DNA of 64,000 bases from positions 22,976,001 to 23,040,000 of the forward strand of contig JAYKYS010000006.1 in NCBI GenBank assembly GCA_036924285.1, read 5' to 3'. The stretch comes from Asterella californica. Its lineage: Eukaryota; Streptophyta; Marchantiopsida; Marchantiales; Aytoniaceae. Under the pieces are notes generated by a model. It was not told the DNA's origin and did no database searches. It saw only the letters and a list, made by a program, of their open reading frames with translations. Positions 10,711 through 22,298 of the stretch are shown here, one piece after another. Numbering within the stretch: the stretch's first letter is position 1; the number at the start of each line of letters is the position of its first letter. The position numbers were made by a program, and so were the translations under genes.

Positions 10711-12105
10711 TGTCGCGCTACTTTGGCGGCTACATGCTTGACTTCTACTCCGACGCTTGAGTTTAGTAGTTCTAGAAGTTAGCTCATATTACTTCTAGTC
10801 CTTTATACATATGTTTGACACCTTTGCATACGATGTTGACACTATTGTGTTATATATTTTGAGTCCTAGTAGGTTGATAGTATGTTATCTATCTTGTTCA
10901 AGCACTCTTGCGCTTGTGCAAATGATATCATGCTTATCTATGTTGTGAAAGTACATAACTTAGGGTTTCCATGCTGATAAGGGTTTAAGCTCATGGGTTG
11001 TACTTACATGTCGCCCATGCATGCTTTCTAGATTGGTTAAGTTATCTTTTAGGGTTACGTGTTATTTTACATGCCTTCACGTGAAGTTTAAGATTTACGC
11101 TGGCACTTTAGGGACTGACGTGGTAGCCTTTGAGTGAAGTTGAGTTACCACGTGGATTAGGGCACTAAAGGACAGCCAAGTGGAACTATGAACTCTCATT
11201 GGTCCATTTTTGTCTTTTGTGTAACTCTAAAATTAGAAATAGAGGTCTTAAGGAGAGTTCGAGCATTTGGTAGGGGGACTTCGAAACTCTGAGTGCACAG
11301 GAGGGTAGAGCTCGTCATGCCAAACACTTCCAGTGGAATTTTTGATCGATTTGAAGCAATAAAGATGAAGTTATGACCAATTGAAGTTCGAATTGTGCTA
11401 GAATTGAATCACTTTTGTTGGATTTAGGGTTTTCAGTGTCACTTGCAGCAGATTTGAGGAAATTGCTTCAAAACTTCGAGGTTGTGTTCTCTGTCAGCAG
11501 GGCTACGATTTCCCAAAAAGTTTCGCATCGATAGAGTTACTGAGTAATTCAGGGCGGCCGCTGAAGCAGAGGGGGTCTGAAAAACTCTTAATCTAGAGCA
11601 GCGACTTCAGAGGAGGAGATCTGGAGTTTTGTGTACAGTCAGGAGTCCCAACTTCACATGGGTGTTCAGCATCCTGTAGACTCCAAATCCTGTAAGAATA
11701 TTTGAAATTGATCGAGCCAATCTTCTGTTATAGGTCGAAATAGCCATCTAGGTACCAGAAATTGCCGTAGTTTTCTTGCTCAGAACTTTTCTGTCCATAT
11801 CTCCGTGTCAGAATTTGATCTCAGGCTGAAACTTCGTGTGTGAGTTCAGTAGTACCTCATTTGCATGTAGGGGAAGTTGAGAAGTCTAAACCTTCATAGT
11901 TTTCTTCTCCGCGAGTGTCAAAGTTTGCCACCGAATCCTATTACTGCCAGCTAGACCTGAATTTCGCTTTCTGAGAATATTACTAGATCTTACACATCTG
12001 TGTGAGTGTTTATAGCCCTATTGTGACTTGAAAGCCAACCTCTTGAGTAAACAACCACAGCCAGAAGTCCGGCGCTTTCCTAGGTAGACGGATCACACTC
12101 CGACA
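10711..12105 (+). mobile_element. Element B 5' LTR
   Basis: 1395 bp, TGTCGCGC...CCGACA. It differs from the 3' copy by roughly 2-3% by eye. It holds a G-box and an inverted CCAAT box (11148-11202) and related sequence throughout to LTR D, which suggests a common ancestor of families B and D. Confidence 0.95.
11148..11202 (+). promoter_or_regulatory. G-box and inverted CCAAT box in LTR B
   Basis: CCACGTGG at 11148-11155 and ATTGG at 11198-11202. Both are kept in LTR D (CCACGTGG at 32188-32195 and 7150-7157) and in the B 3' LTR (18500-18507). They are probable U3 promoter elements; I see no convincing TATA box. Confidence 0.5.
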
Positions 12106-12116
12106 TACTCTCTTTT

Positions 12117-12136
12117 TGGTGAACTCGACGTGAAAC
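12117..12136 (+). other. Primer binding site candidate, element B
   Basis: TGGTGAACTCGACGTGAAAC lies 11 nt after the 5' LTR. The identical 20-mer follows the 5' LTR of element I, there 2 nt after it. It is not the initiator-Met type TGGTATCAGAGC; the priming tRNA is not identified. Confidence 0.65.
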
Positions 12137-12181
12137 ACCTAGGGTGGGAGTTTTCTTGAGAGTGTTACAGGATCAGATATC

Positions 12182-14551
12182 ATGGCCAACCAAGGATCAT
12201 CAAGTGGAGGTGCTACTGCTGCTCAGCAACCTGTTCAGCTTGATGCTGCTACGATGAAGATGTTCCAAGCTTTTTCCATGTTTATGCAGCAGCAGTAGAG
12301 CACAGAGAGGAAGGAGGTATTAGCAACCAAGGCGCTGCAATCTGTGGTGCATCAGATGGACCAGTTCAAGGGGACAGATATTTCCAAGTATGTGCGATAC
12401 TATGCTAGGGAGATGGAGGTGAACAAGGTACCTGAGAAGGAGATGGTGGAAAACTTTGAACTTGTTGTTGTCCCTGAGATTCGTGGGCGTGTGAAAGAGC
12501 TCAAGCAGCAGCAAGGACAGAGTTGGGAGAGCTTTATGCGAGCTTTGAAGGAGGAGTACTACACTGAAGATTCAGAGAGGGTGACCAAGAGAACGTTCTT
12601 GGAGTGGGTGGTGAAGCCTAACAAAGGTTTGTCTGTAAATGAGTTGTTAAGGGAGTTTGATCGTCAGTATGCTCAGCTTTCTAAGACAGAGAAGCTTACA
12701 CTGGAGGTGGAGAAGACCGAGCTTTTCTTACAAGCAGCGGACGTGACTATTCAGGAGAAGCTTGAGCTGTTGCTAGAAGACAAGAGTGAGGAGAGAGGAT
12801 TGAAGACTGACTGGAAGGAGGTTGAAGAGGCTGTTTCTTTGCTGACCAAGAGACAGAGAAGAAGGGACAAGGTGGTGGTAAGTGAAGCAGCACCTCTGAT
12901 AATTCCTGTCAAGCAATTGCCTACTAAGCCTGCTTTGGTAATTGCTAGAGAGGAAGACTCACCGCTTGATGAGTTGATTAAGGGTATGAAGGAGCTTAAG
13001 CTTAAGCTCACTAGGTTAGAAGAGAAGGAGCAGAATGTACAGCCTGCTATGCAGAGACCTCAAATGAGAGAAGGCTTTGTTCATCGTTGTATATGGTGTG
13101 ATAGCCTAGACCATGTAAGAAGAGATTGTGGGGAGTTTTCAGATGCATTGTGGAAGGATCTGATCTTCTTCAAAGATGGTAAGATCCATCTGAGAGAGAC
13201 TGGGATGATGTTGGGAACCAACTTTGGCAAGGGTTGTATGAAGAGACTTGTGAATGAGATATCAGCATCACATGCTGTTTCTCTTGTGAATGCTGTTACC
13301 TGTGGAGTGAAAGTGGAGATGGAGAGAGAGAAAGGGACTACTGGGTTGTGGTCTGATGTAGTGCGGTCCGTAGTCAGAACAGAGCTAGACAAGGATGTGC
13401 TACGAAGGGTTGGCAACTCAATCCGAGAAACTACAAGATGGAATGACCCTGTGGATACTATGTCAGTGCATGCTTATGTTGCAAGAAGTCATCATAAAGC
13501 TGTACTAGAAGAAAAACGCAGGAGGGAGGATGTAGGTGAGGCTTCTACAGCCAAACGACCTGCTACCAGGAGTGAAAGGGCTAGACCAGAGACAAGGCAG
13601 GAGACAACACCTACTCGGGAGGAGACTATGGAGGATCTACCACCTACAACACCAAAGGAGAAGGAGAGAAGCAAGGAGAAGGGTAAGATGCCTGCATACA
13701 AACTTCAGTCTGACATTGAGATTGCTACAGACTTGAAGCAGGTGTTAGAGAACCGTATCTTGAATGGGAAAGTTGAGTTTACTTTGGGTGAGATTCTTGG
13801 GATTGCAAAGCGTGAGTTCCATGAGGTTATCATAGATATCATCAAGAGGAAACGTCAGATTTTGGGTGAAGAAGCTACGCTTAACGCTCTAGGGACCAAA
13901 CTGTCGGAAGATGAGGAAGATGAGATTGCTGGTTACTGCTCTCAAGTATCAGAGGGGAGTTCGTATGAGCACGTGAGGTTTGAAGATGAGGTGGAAGCAT
14001 CGCATAAGAGCCATTACTCTCACAACCATTGGGCAAGAGCAACCACAGAGACCTTGGTGAAGTTGGGAGATCTGGAGAAACCTATGGTGGCATTGATTGA
14101 TCACGGCTCAGAGATTAATCTGATGTCTAAGGAGCTGTACAAGCGCGGAAGGTGACCCATAGACACCGACCATGGATGGCTTATCCGTGCTGCCAACAAC
14201 CAGAAGGGAGAACTGTATGGTGCTTGTCCCAACATCACGGTAACTGTGGGTGACATCAGTGATGTTCAGAATTTCTTTGTACAAGACATGTCAACCTATC
14301 CTATCATTCTAGGGCAGCCTTACATTACTGCTGTTAGAATGGAGACACGACTTATGGATGATGGTTCAGCCTATGCTAGGATACGTAGTAGAGACGGCAA
14401 AAGAGCTGTTCAGTTTTTGACCGTTGCTGTAGAACATGAGAGGAATCGTGATAGCTTGAGAGACCGTCCACTGCCTAAGATTACTCAAGAGTTTAGAGAG
14501 TCTAGGGGTTTTGGCAGAGTACCATTGAAGAGCGAGACTTCAACGGTACAA
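12182..14551 (+). pseudogene. Element B gag and protease
   Basis: The start ATG at 12182 is 76 nt after the LTR and opens a Q-rich N-terminus; TAG at 12296-12298 interrupts it after 38 codons. The frame then runs to 14155. The capsid-like part is followed by a coiled, charged stretch and one zinc knuckle, CIWCDSLDHVRRDC (CX2CX4HX4C), near 13089-13130. A basic E/K/R-rich linker comes next, then an AYKLQSDIEIATDLK block, then the protease active site ALIDHGSEIN near 14090. TGA at 14153-14155 replaces a likely TGG, and the protease continues in the same direction at 14156-14551 (ILGQPYITAVRMET). It would package RNA and cut the polyprotein, but this copy cannot make the whole protein. Confidence 0.9.
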
Positions 14552-14559
14552 TAGAGCTA

Positions 14560-17500
14560 GGATTCTCGCCTGATCCAGTAGAGCAGGAAGCTTTATCCAC
14601 TGGCTTCTTATGACTGACATCATGTGGATCATTGTGTTATAGGAAGGTTGAGAATCTGAAGAGGTTTGAGAGGCAACATGTGAAGTATGTACAGCAGTTT
14701 TTGTGGGATAGTGGAGAGTTAGGAGGAGATGGATACATATATGGAGTGTTTGAAAAGCAGTATTTGGTAGACACTATAGGAGAGTTGAAATCTATATTAG
14801 AAAGCTCTACAGATGATGTAGATAGAGTGGTGAGAGTGAGCTCCAAGGAGCTTTATGATGTTATTGATAAGTTTATAGATCGACAAGAGGTGTATGTGGA
14901 GACCAAGTACAAGTCAGTGGCAAAAAAAGTCAAATCAGTGGCTTTGCCTTTGCCACTCGATTACAATCAGAAGATGGAGCAAGCTGCACGAGAACCGATG
15001 CTCAGAGGACCGAGAAGAATTGGGCACCAGTTCACAAAAACAACACTGAAGGAGCTAAGGATTGGAGGTGATGGATTTCTTACTGAGCAAGAGAAGAAGA
15101 GCTTCAGGGAGATGCTATCTAGGCATGGTAAGGCGTTTGCGTTTGAGTCACATGAAGTAGGATGTGTAGATCCAAGTGTAGTTGCACCTATGATAATCTT
15201 TACTATACTGCATGTGCTTTGGAATCTACGTCTTATCTCTGTACCTAGAGCTCATCTACCAAAGTTGATAGACTTGCTCAATGAGAGGATTAGGATGGGT
15301 ATCTTGGAACCATCTATAGCTCCCTACTCTAGCAGATGGTTTACTGTTCCGAAGAAGAGTGGAGCTTTGAGATTCATTCAAGATATGCAGCCAGTTAACA
15401 GGTGACTATCAGGAATATGGGTATAGGACCTATTGTAGACGAGTTTGCAGAGGCTTTTGCTGGTCGTGCTATCTATTCAATGGGAGACTTATATTCAGGT
15501 TATGATCAGTTTCAGTTATCCTCTGAAAGTAGAGACTTGACTACAATGAGGACACCTTTGGGGTTACTAAGGATGTGCACCTTGCCACAAGGTGCTACCA
15601 ATTCTGTAGCACATATGATGAATGGCATGAATAAAGTTTTGAGGGATTTCATTCCTGAAAAAACTATGTCATTCCTTGATGATGTGCCGATCAAAGGGTG
15701 TGCTGAGGAGGAGAAGAATGAGGTAAAGGATCAAAGGGGGTGCCGTAAGTTTGTTGCAGATCACATAGCCGACTGTGATAAGATATTGAGTCGGCTGGAG
15801 GAGGTTCGTTTGACTTTATCAGGAGCAAAGTCTGTATTTGGAGAAAAAGAGGTGTTGATTGTGGGACACCTATGTGGATCTTATGGTCGGAAACCTTGTC
15901 CAAACAAGGTTGATGCCATTCAAAGGATGAAGGAGACATGTGGGTCAGTTACCGAGGTGAAAAGGTTTCTAGGTGCATGTGTGTTTTATCATATATGGAT
16001 TTCACACTTTGCTCATGTAGCAGATCCGTTTTACAAGTTGCTGAGGAAGGGGCAAAGATTTCAGTGGCAAGAGGAGCAAAGCGAGTCTATGAGGAAGTTG
16101 AAAGATCTTTTGGCTTCACCACCAACTCTACGAAAGGTAACATATGAGTTGGGCAGATCTGTTATCCTTACTGTTGATACTAGTCCTATTGGCATTGGAT
16201 GGGCTGTAGGACAAGACGATGAGGATGGAAATAGATATGTGGTGCGTTTTGGAGCTAAGGTATTAAGTTCACGGCAGAGAGACTACCCTCAGGTCAAGAG
16301 AGAGCTATGGAGAGTAGTTACTGCGATGAAGAGTGACAAGGAATACTTGATAGGAGCACCTGTGGTTGTGGAGACAGATTGTTTACCTCTCTTGGGAATG
16401 ATCACTAGCTGTACAACTCCAGATATTGCTATGTTGAGGTGGATAACATATATCAAGTCCTTGAACCCAGAGTTTAGACATATTGCAGGAAAAGACAATC
16501 CTGTGGCAGATATGTTATCAAGGGCTAGGTACTACAGTGAGAAGGAAATGATAGATGACCAGGAGGATGTGGGAACATAGTTCTATTCTAGTGTTCTTGC
16601 TAGAAAGGATAGAAGCTGTTTTGTAGCTCCATTGGAGTTATTTGAGGAAACTATGTACGATGGTGAGTGGTTGGATCTTGGGCGCTATTTGACTGCATTG
16701 GAAAGACAAGAAGGCTGGTCTGATGCAGATTTCAAGAGGATCCGTAGAACAGCTTATGGGTACTTTTTATATGGAGGACATCTATGAAAGCGCCCTAAGC
16801 TACAAGGAGGTGTACCACAGCGGGTGGTATGTGACCTAGAATTGCAGCAGAAGCTGATCAAGGAGTTCCATGAGAGTCTATGGGCCGGTCATAGAGGAGT
16901 TTGGACTACATTTGCCAAGATAAAGGAGAGGTATTGGTGGAAGGGTATGTATAAGGATGTAGTACAGTTTGTTTCATCTTGTATATCTTGCCAGATGTAT
17001 TCCAACATACGTCATCGTGATGGATTGCATCCTACTTATCCTTTAGCCATTCATTACAAATGGATAGTGGATCTGATAACTATGCCATTTGGGCTTGGAC
17101 AAATGAGGTATCTAGTCTTGGCTAGAGAAGATCTATCTAACCAAGTTGAAGGCCGTGCCTTGAGGACGAAGATCACTGCTAGTGTCTGCCGCTTTCTACT
17201 TGAAGATGTTATTTGTAGGTATGGGTGTGTGGGAAAGATCACTGCAGATAGGAGCGAGCTGGATTCACAAGAAGCAGTTGAGTTCTTCAAGCGACTGGGA
17301 ATCAAGTTGGCGTTAACCACTGCTTACAATCCTGAAGGGAATGACAAGAGCGAAAGAGGTCATCCGCCAATCATCAAAGCTTTTGTAAAAGCTTGCAAGG
17401 GTAAGATCCGCGAATGGCCTAGACTGCTACCGTTTGCTTTATGGGCAGACCGTACAACTCATAGTACCGTTACAGGTTACATGCAAGCAGAATTGATACT

Positions 17501-18017
17501 AGGACAGAAACTTGTGATGCCGATTGAGGAAGTTGTGCCTACTTGGAATGTTTTGCCATGGGAAGATGGTAGAAGTACGGAGGATCTTCTTGCATTAAGG
17601 ATCCAGCAGTTAGAACGAAGACCTGAGGATGTTGCCAAAGCTGTCGAAAGATTAAAGATTGCTAGAGAGAGAAACAAAGGCAGATTCGATAGAACACATA
17701 GATTACGACACAAACCAGTTAAAGAAGGTGATTGGGTGTTAGTCTATGATAGTAGTCTTGATAATCAGCATAGCACTATCAAGAAGTTCTCCAAGAGATG
17801 GTTTGGACCTTATGTGGTGTTAGAAGTTTATGATAATGCCACATACTCCTTGAGAGAGTTAGATGGTGCAGTGCTCAAGATACCAGTCGCAGGAAAGAGA
17901 ATCAAGCTCTTTAGGAGGAGAGGGGAGGACCAGAACGTTGCAGAGTTTACAGAGGACGAAATTGAAGACTCAATGCATGTTGAAGATGAGTTTGAAGCCG
18001 AAGCTGAAGAGTCTTGA
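14560..18017 (+). pseudogene. Element B pol: RT, RNase H, integrase with acidic tail
   Basis: A linker of about 130 codons comes first, then RT with SSRWFTVPKKSGALRFIQD, SGYDQFQL, CTLPQGATNS and the catalytic FLDDVPIKGC (near 15670). RNase H has LTVDTSPIGIGWAVGQ, VKRELW and ETDCLPLLG. Integrase has HESLWAGHRG, CISC, WIVDLITMP, ITADRSELD and NPEGNDKSERGHPP as the apparent DDE set, then WFGPYVV...LRELDG. The last 30 residues are strongly acidic. Breaks: stop TGA near 14609-14611, one-base loss near 15401, TAG 16578-16580 and TGA 16785-16787. From 16788 to 18017 the integrase is open. There is no chromodomain. The RT clade recalls basidiomycete gypsy elements (memory, unverified). Confidence 0.92.
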
Positions 18018-18025
18018 TCTGGATG

Positions 18026-18063
18026 GCACATACCGGAGGATGTGCAGGTTCAGAGAGGGTGGA
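18026..18063 (+). promoter_or_regulatory. Pre-PPT hairpin and polypurine tract, element B
   Basis: GCACAT-accggagg-ATGTGC hairpin (18026-18045) followed by a purine-rich run ending GAGAGGGTGGA directly against the 3' LTR at 18064. The same arrangement occurs in A, I, K and L. Confidence 0.7.
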
Positions 18064-19456
18064 TGTCGCGCTACTTAGCGGCTACATGCTTGACTTCTAC
18101 TCCGACGCTTGAGTTTAGTAGTTCTAGAAGTTAGCTCATATTACTTCTAGTCCTTTATACATATGTTTGACACCTTTGCATACGGTGTTGACACTATTGT
18201 GTTATATATTTTGAGTTCTAGTAAGTTGATAGTATGTTATCTATCTTGTTCAAGCACTCATGCGCTTGTGCAAATGATATCATGCTTATCTATGTTGTGA
18301 AAGTACATAACTTAGGGTTTCCATGCTGATAAGGGTTTAAGATCATGGGTTGTACTTACATGTCGCCCATGCATGCTTTCTAGATTGGTTAAGTTATCTT
18401 TTAGGGTTACGTGTTATTTTACATGCCTTTGCGTGAAGTTTAAGATTTACGCTGGCACTTTAGGGACTGACGTGGTAGCCTTTGAGTGAAGTTGAGTTAC
18501 CACGTGGATTAGAACACTAAAGGACAGCCAAGTGGAACTATGAATTCTCATTGGTCCATTTTTGTCTTTTGTGTAGCTCTAAAATTAGAAACAGAGGTCT
18601 TAACGAGAGTTCGAGCATTTGGTAGGGGGACTTCGAAATCTGAGTGCACAGGAGGGTAGAGCTCGTCATGCCAAGCACTTCCATTGAAATTTTTGATCGA
18701 TTTGAAGCAATAAAGATGAAGTTATGACCAATTGAAGTTCAAATTGTGCTAGAATTGAATCACTTTTGTTGGATTTAGGGTTTTCAGTGTCACTTACAGC
18801 AGATTCGAGGAAATTGCTTCAAAACTTCGAGGTTGTGTTCTCTGTCAGCAGGGCTACGATTTCCCAAAAAGTTTCGCATCGATTGAGTGACTGAGTAATT
18901 CAGGGCGGCCGCTGAAGAAGAGGGGGTCTGAAAAACTCTTAATCTAGAGCAGCGACTTCAGAGGAGGAGATCTGGAGTTTTGTGTACAGTCAGGAGTCCC
19001 AACTTCACATGGGTGTTCAGCATCCTGTAGACTCCAAATCCTGTAAGAATATTTGAAATTGATCGAGCCAATCTTCTGTTATAGGTCGAAATAGCCATCT
19101 AGGTACCAGAAATTGCCGTAGTTTTCTTGCTCAGAACTTTTCTGTCCATATCTCCGTGTCAGAATTTGATCTCAGGCTGAAACTTCGTGTGTGAGTTCAG
19201 TAGTACCTCATTTGCATGTAGGAGAAGTTTAGAAGTCTAAACCTTCATAGTTTTCTTCTCCGCGAGTGTCAAAGTTTGCCGCCGAATCCTATTACTGCCA
19301 GCTAGACCTGAATTTCGCTTTCTGAGAATATTACTAGATCTTACACATCTGTGTGAGTGTTTATAGCCCTATTGTGACTTGAAAGCCAACCTCTTGAGTA
19401 AACAACCATAGCCAGGAGCCCGGCGCTTTCCTAAGTAGACGGATCACACTCCGACA
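18064..19456 (+). mobile_element. Element B 3' LTR
   Basis: 1393 bp, TGTCGCGC...CCGACA, partner of 10711-12105. It is followed by the ACGT duplication at 19457-19460. Confidence 0.95.
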
Positions 19457-19460
19457 ACGT

Positions 19461-20776
19461 GGCCGGAGCATTACACAGTCCGAATGGCATCACTCGAAAT
19501 GTAAATGTTCCCCAAGGAGTAGTGAAAGTAGTCAACTGCTGGTACTCTTGTGCTATCTTGATCTGGTTGTATCCACTATAACCATCACCAAAGCTGTACC
19601 ACTCATGAGCAGCAACTTTCTCCAAAATCTCATCTATAAATGGTAGAGGATAATAATCCTTCTTGGTAACTGCATTCAGCTTCTTATAGTCTATGCACAC
19701 TCGCAGCTTACCATTCTTCTTCTTGACAATCACAATGGGTGAAACCCATTCTGAGTTCTCCACCTCATAGATGAAACTCGCCTCCCTCAACTTGTCTATC
19801 TCCTCCTTGACCATCATCGCTGTTGTAGGATTGATTCTTCTCTGCTTCTGTCGAACTGGTCTTGCGTTCTCCTCCAATTCGATTCGATGAGTCTCGAGAG
19901 TCACCTCATTCAAATCCTTGTAGCTGAAAGCAAACACATGGATGTATTTTCGAAATATATCTAAGAATCTACTTTTCTCCTCTTGAGTGACATTGATACC
20001 AAACTTCAGGGTAGAGAGTCTTCTCACAATCTCTGCCTCACTCAACTCTTCTTTGTCAAGATCTTTCTCCACTGCTGGTCGAGACAACAAGTCAATAACA
20101 CTAAGCTGATGTAATGATTCATCTCGACCAAATCTTTCGTCCTCAGACGAGGATTCTTGATCGTAAGAATCTTCGATATCTACTTCTAAGACACTCTGAT
20201 CGTCCTCCGTATCAGATTCCCAGTAGTCACTAGTGGGTCTATCAGAGTCAGAAGTCACAACTCCAACACCCGAGAGAGGAACTATCACTCTATGATCTCT
20301 AGGCCCAATCCGTAAGTATCCCTTATGCCACCTATCAGTGGTGCGCACAGCTCTCAACCAAGGCCTATCTAGGAGCAAATCATAACTAGAGTCCTTTAAC
20401 ACTTGAAAGGACATCAATGTTTGAACTCCCATCACAGACACGACCACTTTCTCTAACACACCAAGAGGTCTTACTCGTTGCTTGTTAGCCATCTCCACGA
20501 CAATGCTAGCCGGGCGAGTTGGTTCCATCTCCAACTTCTTCATCAACCTCTCCGATATGACGTTTACAGCCGACCCTCCGTCCACCAATATGTTAGAGAC
20601 GTAGTGATCATTCAACCGGACTTCAATCTTTGAAGCCCTAGTGCATACCTCTGAAGCATGCACATCCACCACACCAACTCCCACTGACTTTGATGTCTTG
20701 CTCTTGGGTTTCTTCTTCTTGCTTCTCTTAGAACTCAGTCCTCCTCTGAGTTCCCTTCGTAAGCTGGGATTAAGTG
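19461..20776 (-). pseudogene. Element C protease and RT N-terminal part
   Basis: The minus-strand frame from about 20684 holds a retroviral-type protease with active-site triad NILVDGGSAVNVIS (D-G-G in place of D-T/S-G) and the flap-side LLLDRPWLR motif. An acidic linker follows, then RT: VENSEWVSPIVIVKKKNGKLRVCIDYKKLN, then DGYSGYNQIKI and VMPFGLCNAPAT, where element B interrupts. A lysine-rich stretch (KRSKKKKPKSK) lies at the gag-protease junction near 20700-20720, in a frame different from gag. The reading frame is open from 20684 to the B insertion. Confidence 0.92.
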
Positions 20777-20779
20777 CGA

Positions 20780-22125
20780 TCAGTTATCCAACCGTGATGT
20801 TGACTTTCTGAGCACCCACATCTTCAACCACATCATATCCCGCTTGGGAAGATGAAATGATGAATCCGTCATCCCTAGCTTCCTTCTTGACTCCCTTGGT
20901 GTACTCGAAACATTACTCGAACGAGTACTTCTACTTGCTGACTCCTCCATGAAAACCGGTTCATCAGAAAATCGAGTTCTTTTTCTTTCTTGAGCTAAAA
21001 GCTCCACCGGTGCATGAGAAGAGTTTGAACTCTCTCCTTTCTCGTAGATGGGATCTCGCACGATATCGATAGTAGTCACCCCCTTGTCTCGTCCTTGTGA
21101 TGGATTTCCTCCACCCACATTCATTCTGACAGCTTCGGCACCTCTTGCTCCGTTGTTAGGACAATTTCGCTGGAAATGAGAACCTCCACACGTCCAACTA
21201 GTGATTCCTCCAAAGTTACCTTGGTTGCCTCCAAAGTTACCTTGATTTTCTCGGTTGGGATTGTTGTCGTAAACTCTTTGACCTCCTCCTCCATCTTTGT
21301 TCCTCCATTCTCGTAACTGCACCACATTTATCTTGAGATCCGCAAGAGTATCGGTGATGCTCTTCAGCTCGGCATGAAAATTAGAGGTGGCAATAGACAT
21401 CGTTGTTGGGACAAACGGTCTTGGCACCACCGTTGGAATAGGAGCTGACGTTGAAGCAATCACCAATTGTGATGGTGCAGGTACGATCGTTGTGGCTACA
21501 CCAGGAGTCGGAGTTGACACCAGAGCAGCATGATGAGGTTGGATGATATCTCCTTCATCCAAACTCTCTTCCATATTTGTCGTAATCTTGATGGCCTCCG
21601 CTTTGGTTGCTGGCTTCTCGTACCTCACTTGGGTTCGAATTGAAGGTCTCAACCCTCCCACCAAGTTCTTGGTCAACACTGCTCCAATCCCCGCCATCGT
21701 TAACTCCACATTGTCTCCACTCTTCCGTAGGACCGTCCGAAACCGTTGTTCCAACTTATCCACCCTTTCGGCATATTGCCGAACTTTCTCGTCGTCCCGT
21801 TGCTTCAAATGAGTAAGCTCCACCATGAGCTTCTCATAACTCTCTTCTAGAAGAAATTCTTCGATGAGTGCATTACTCAACGTCTCTCATGTGTCCTCAA
21901 TTGCACCAGGTGTCTAACTCTTCACTCGATCTTCATACCACGTAAGAGCAAAATCTTCTAAAAACTCTAGCAGTAACAACACCCATTCTTCCTTCCTTCT
22001 CACGTTGTTTCTGATGCAACCCCTTTTGAAGTCTCGTACAAATGGTTCTACATCTTCATTGTCCTTCCCATGAAACACTGGTAACTTCCTCATCTTGTAA
22101 CTATTCTTTCTACCCTTCTAATTTT
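20780..22125 (-). pseudogene. Element C gag (retrotransposon gag domain)
   Basis: The minus strand from about 22090 reads a PVFHGKDNEDVEPFVRDFKRG start and an EDFALTWYEDR block typical of plant gypsy gag. Two in-frame stops (near 21914 and 21893) follow before 366 open codons. The open part has ELTHLKQRDDEKVRQYAERV, a P/T/V-rich middle, then a damaged zinc knuckle SWTCGGSHFQRNC in which the first cysteine is serine. A frameshift near 20830 separates it from the protease. Confidence 0.88.
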
Positions 22126-22298
22126 TGTGCAATAACTACTCGCTAAAAGAGTACGAACATCACCAATTCCATTCGCTACCATAGGTAAAATGAAAAGAAA
22201 TGGTTGTAACAACACCTCTTGTGCCATCTCTTCTCCCAAGGTAATCATGAGCATGAGTCGCATCACCGTCTTCTCCATCATCCGAATGATGATCTCCA

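Larger units (their letters stand above)
10711..19456 (+). mobile_element. Element B, complete Ty3/gypsy-like retrotransposon
   Basis: 8.7 kb with LTRs 10711-12105 and 18064-19456 and target duplication ACGT (10707-10710 and 19457-19460). Excising it with one ACGT copy rejoins the RT frame of element C exactly across an A-T-F-Q junction. It encodes gag-protease and pol in the same direction, all broken by stops and frameshifts. Confidence 0.95.

Noticed and set aside
10795..10880. Possible echo of the LTR ORF module in LTR B (FDTFAYDVDTIVLYIL)
   Set aside because: Only a short resemblance (YD...IVLYIL), an in-frame stop just upstream and no matching frame in LTR D.
11548..11562. GCGGCCGC sites in LTR B and D as cloning scars
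   Set aside because: The site lies in conserved natural LTR sequence in three copies with diverged flanks, so it is native.
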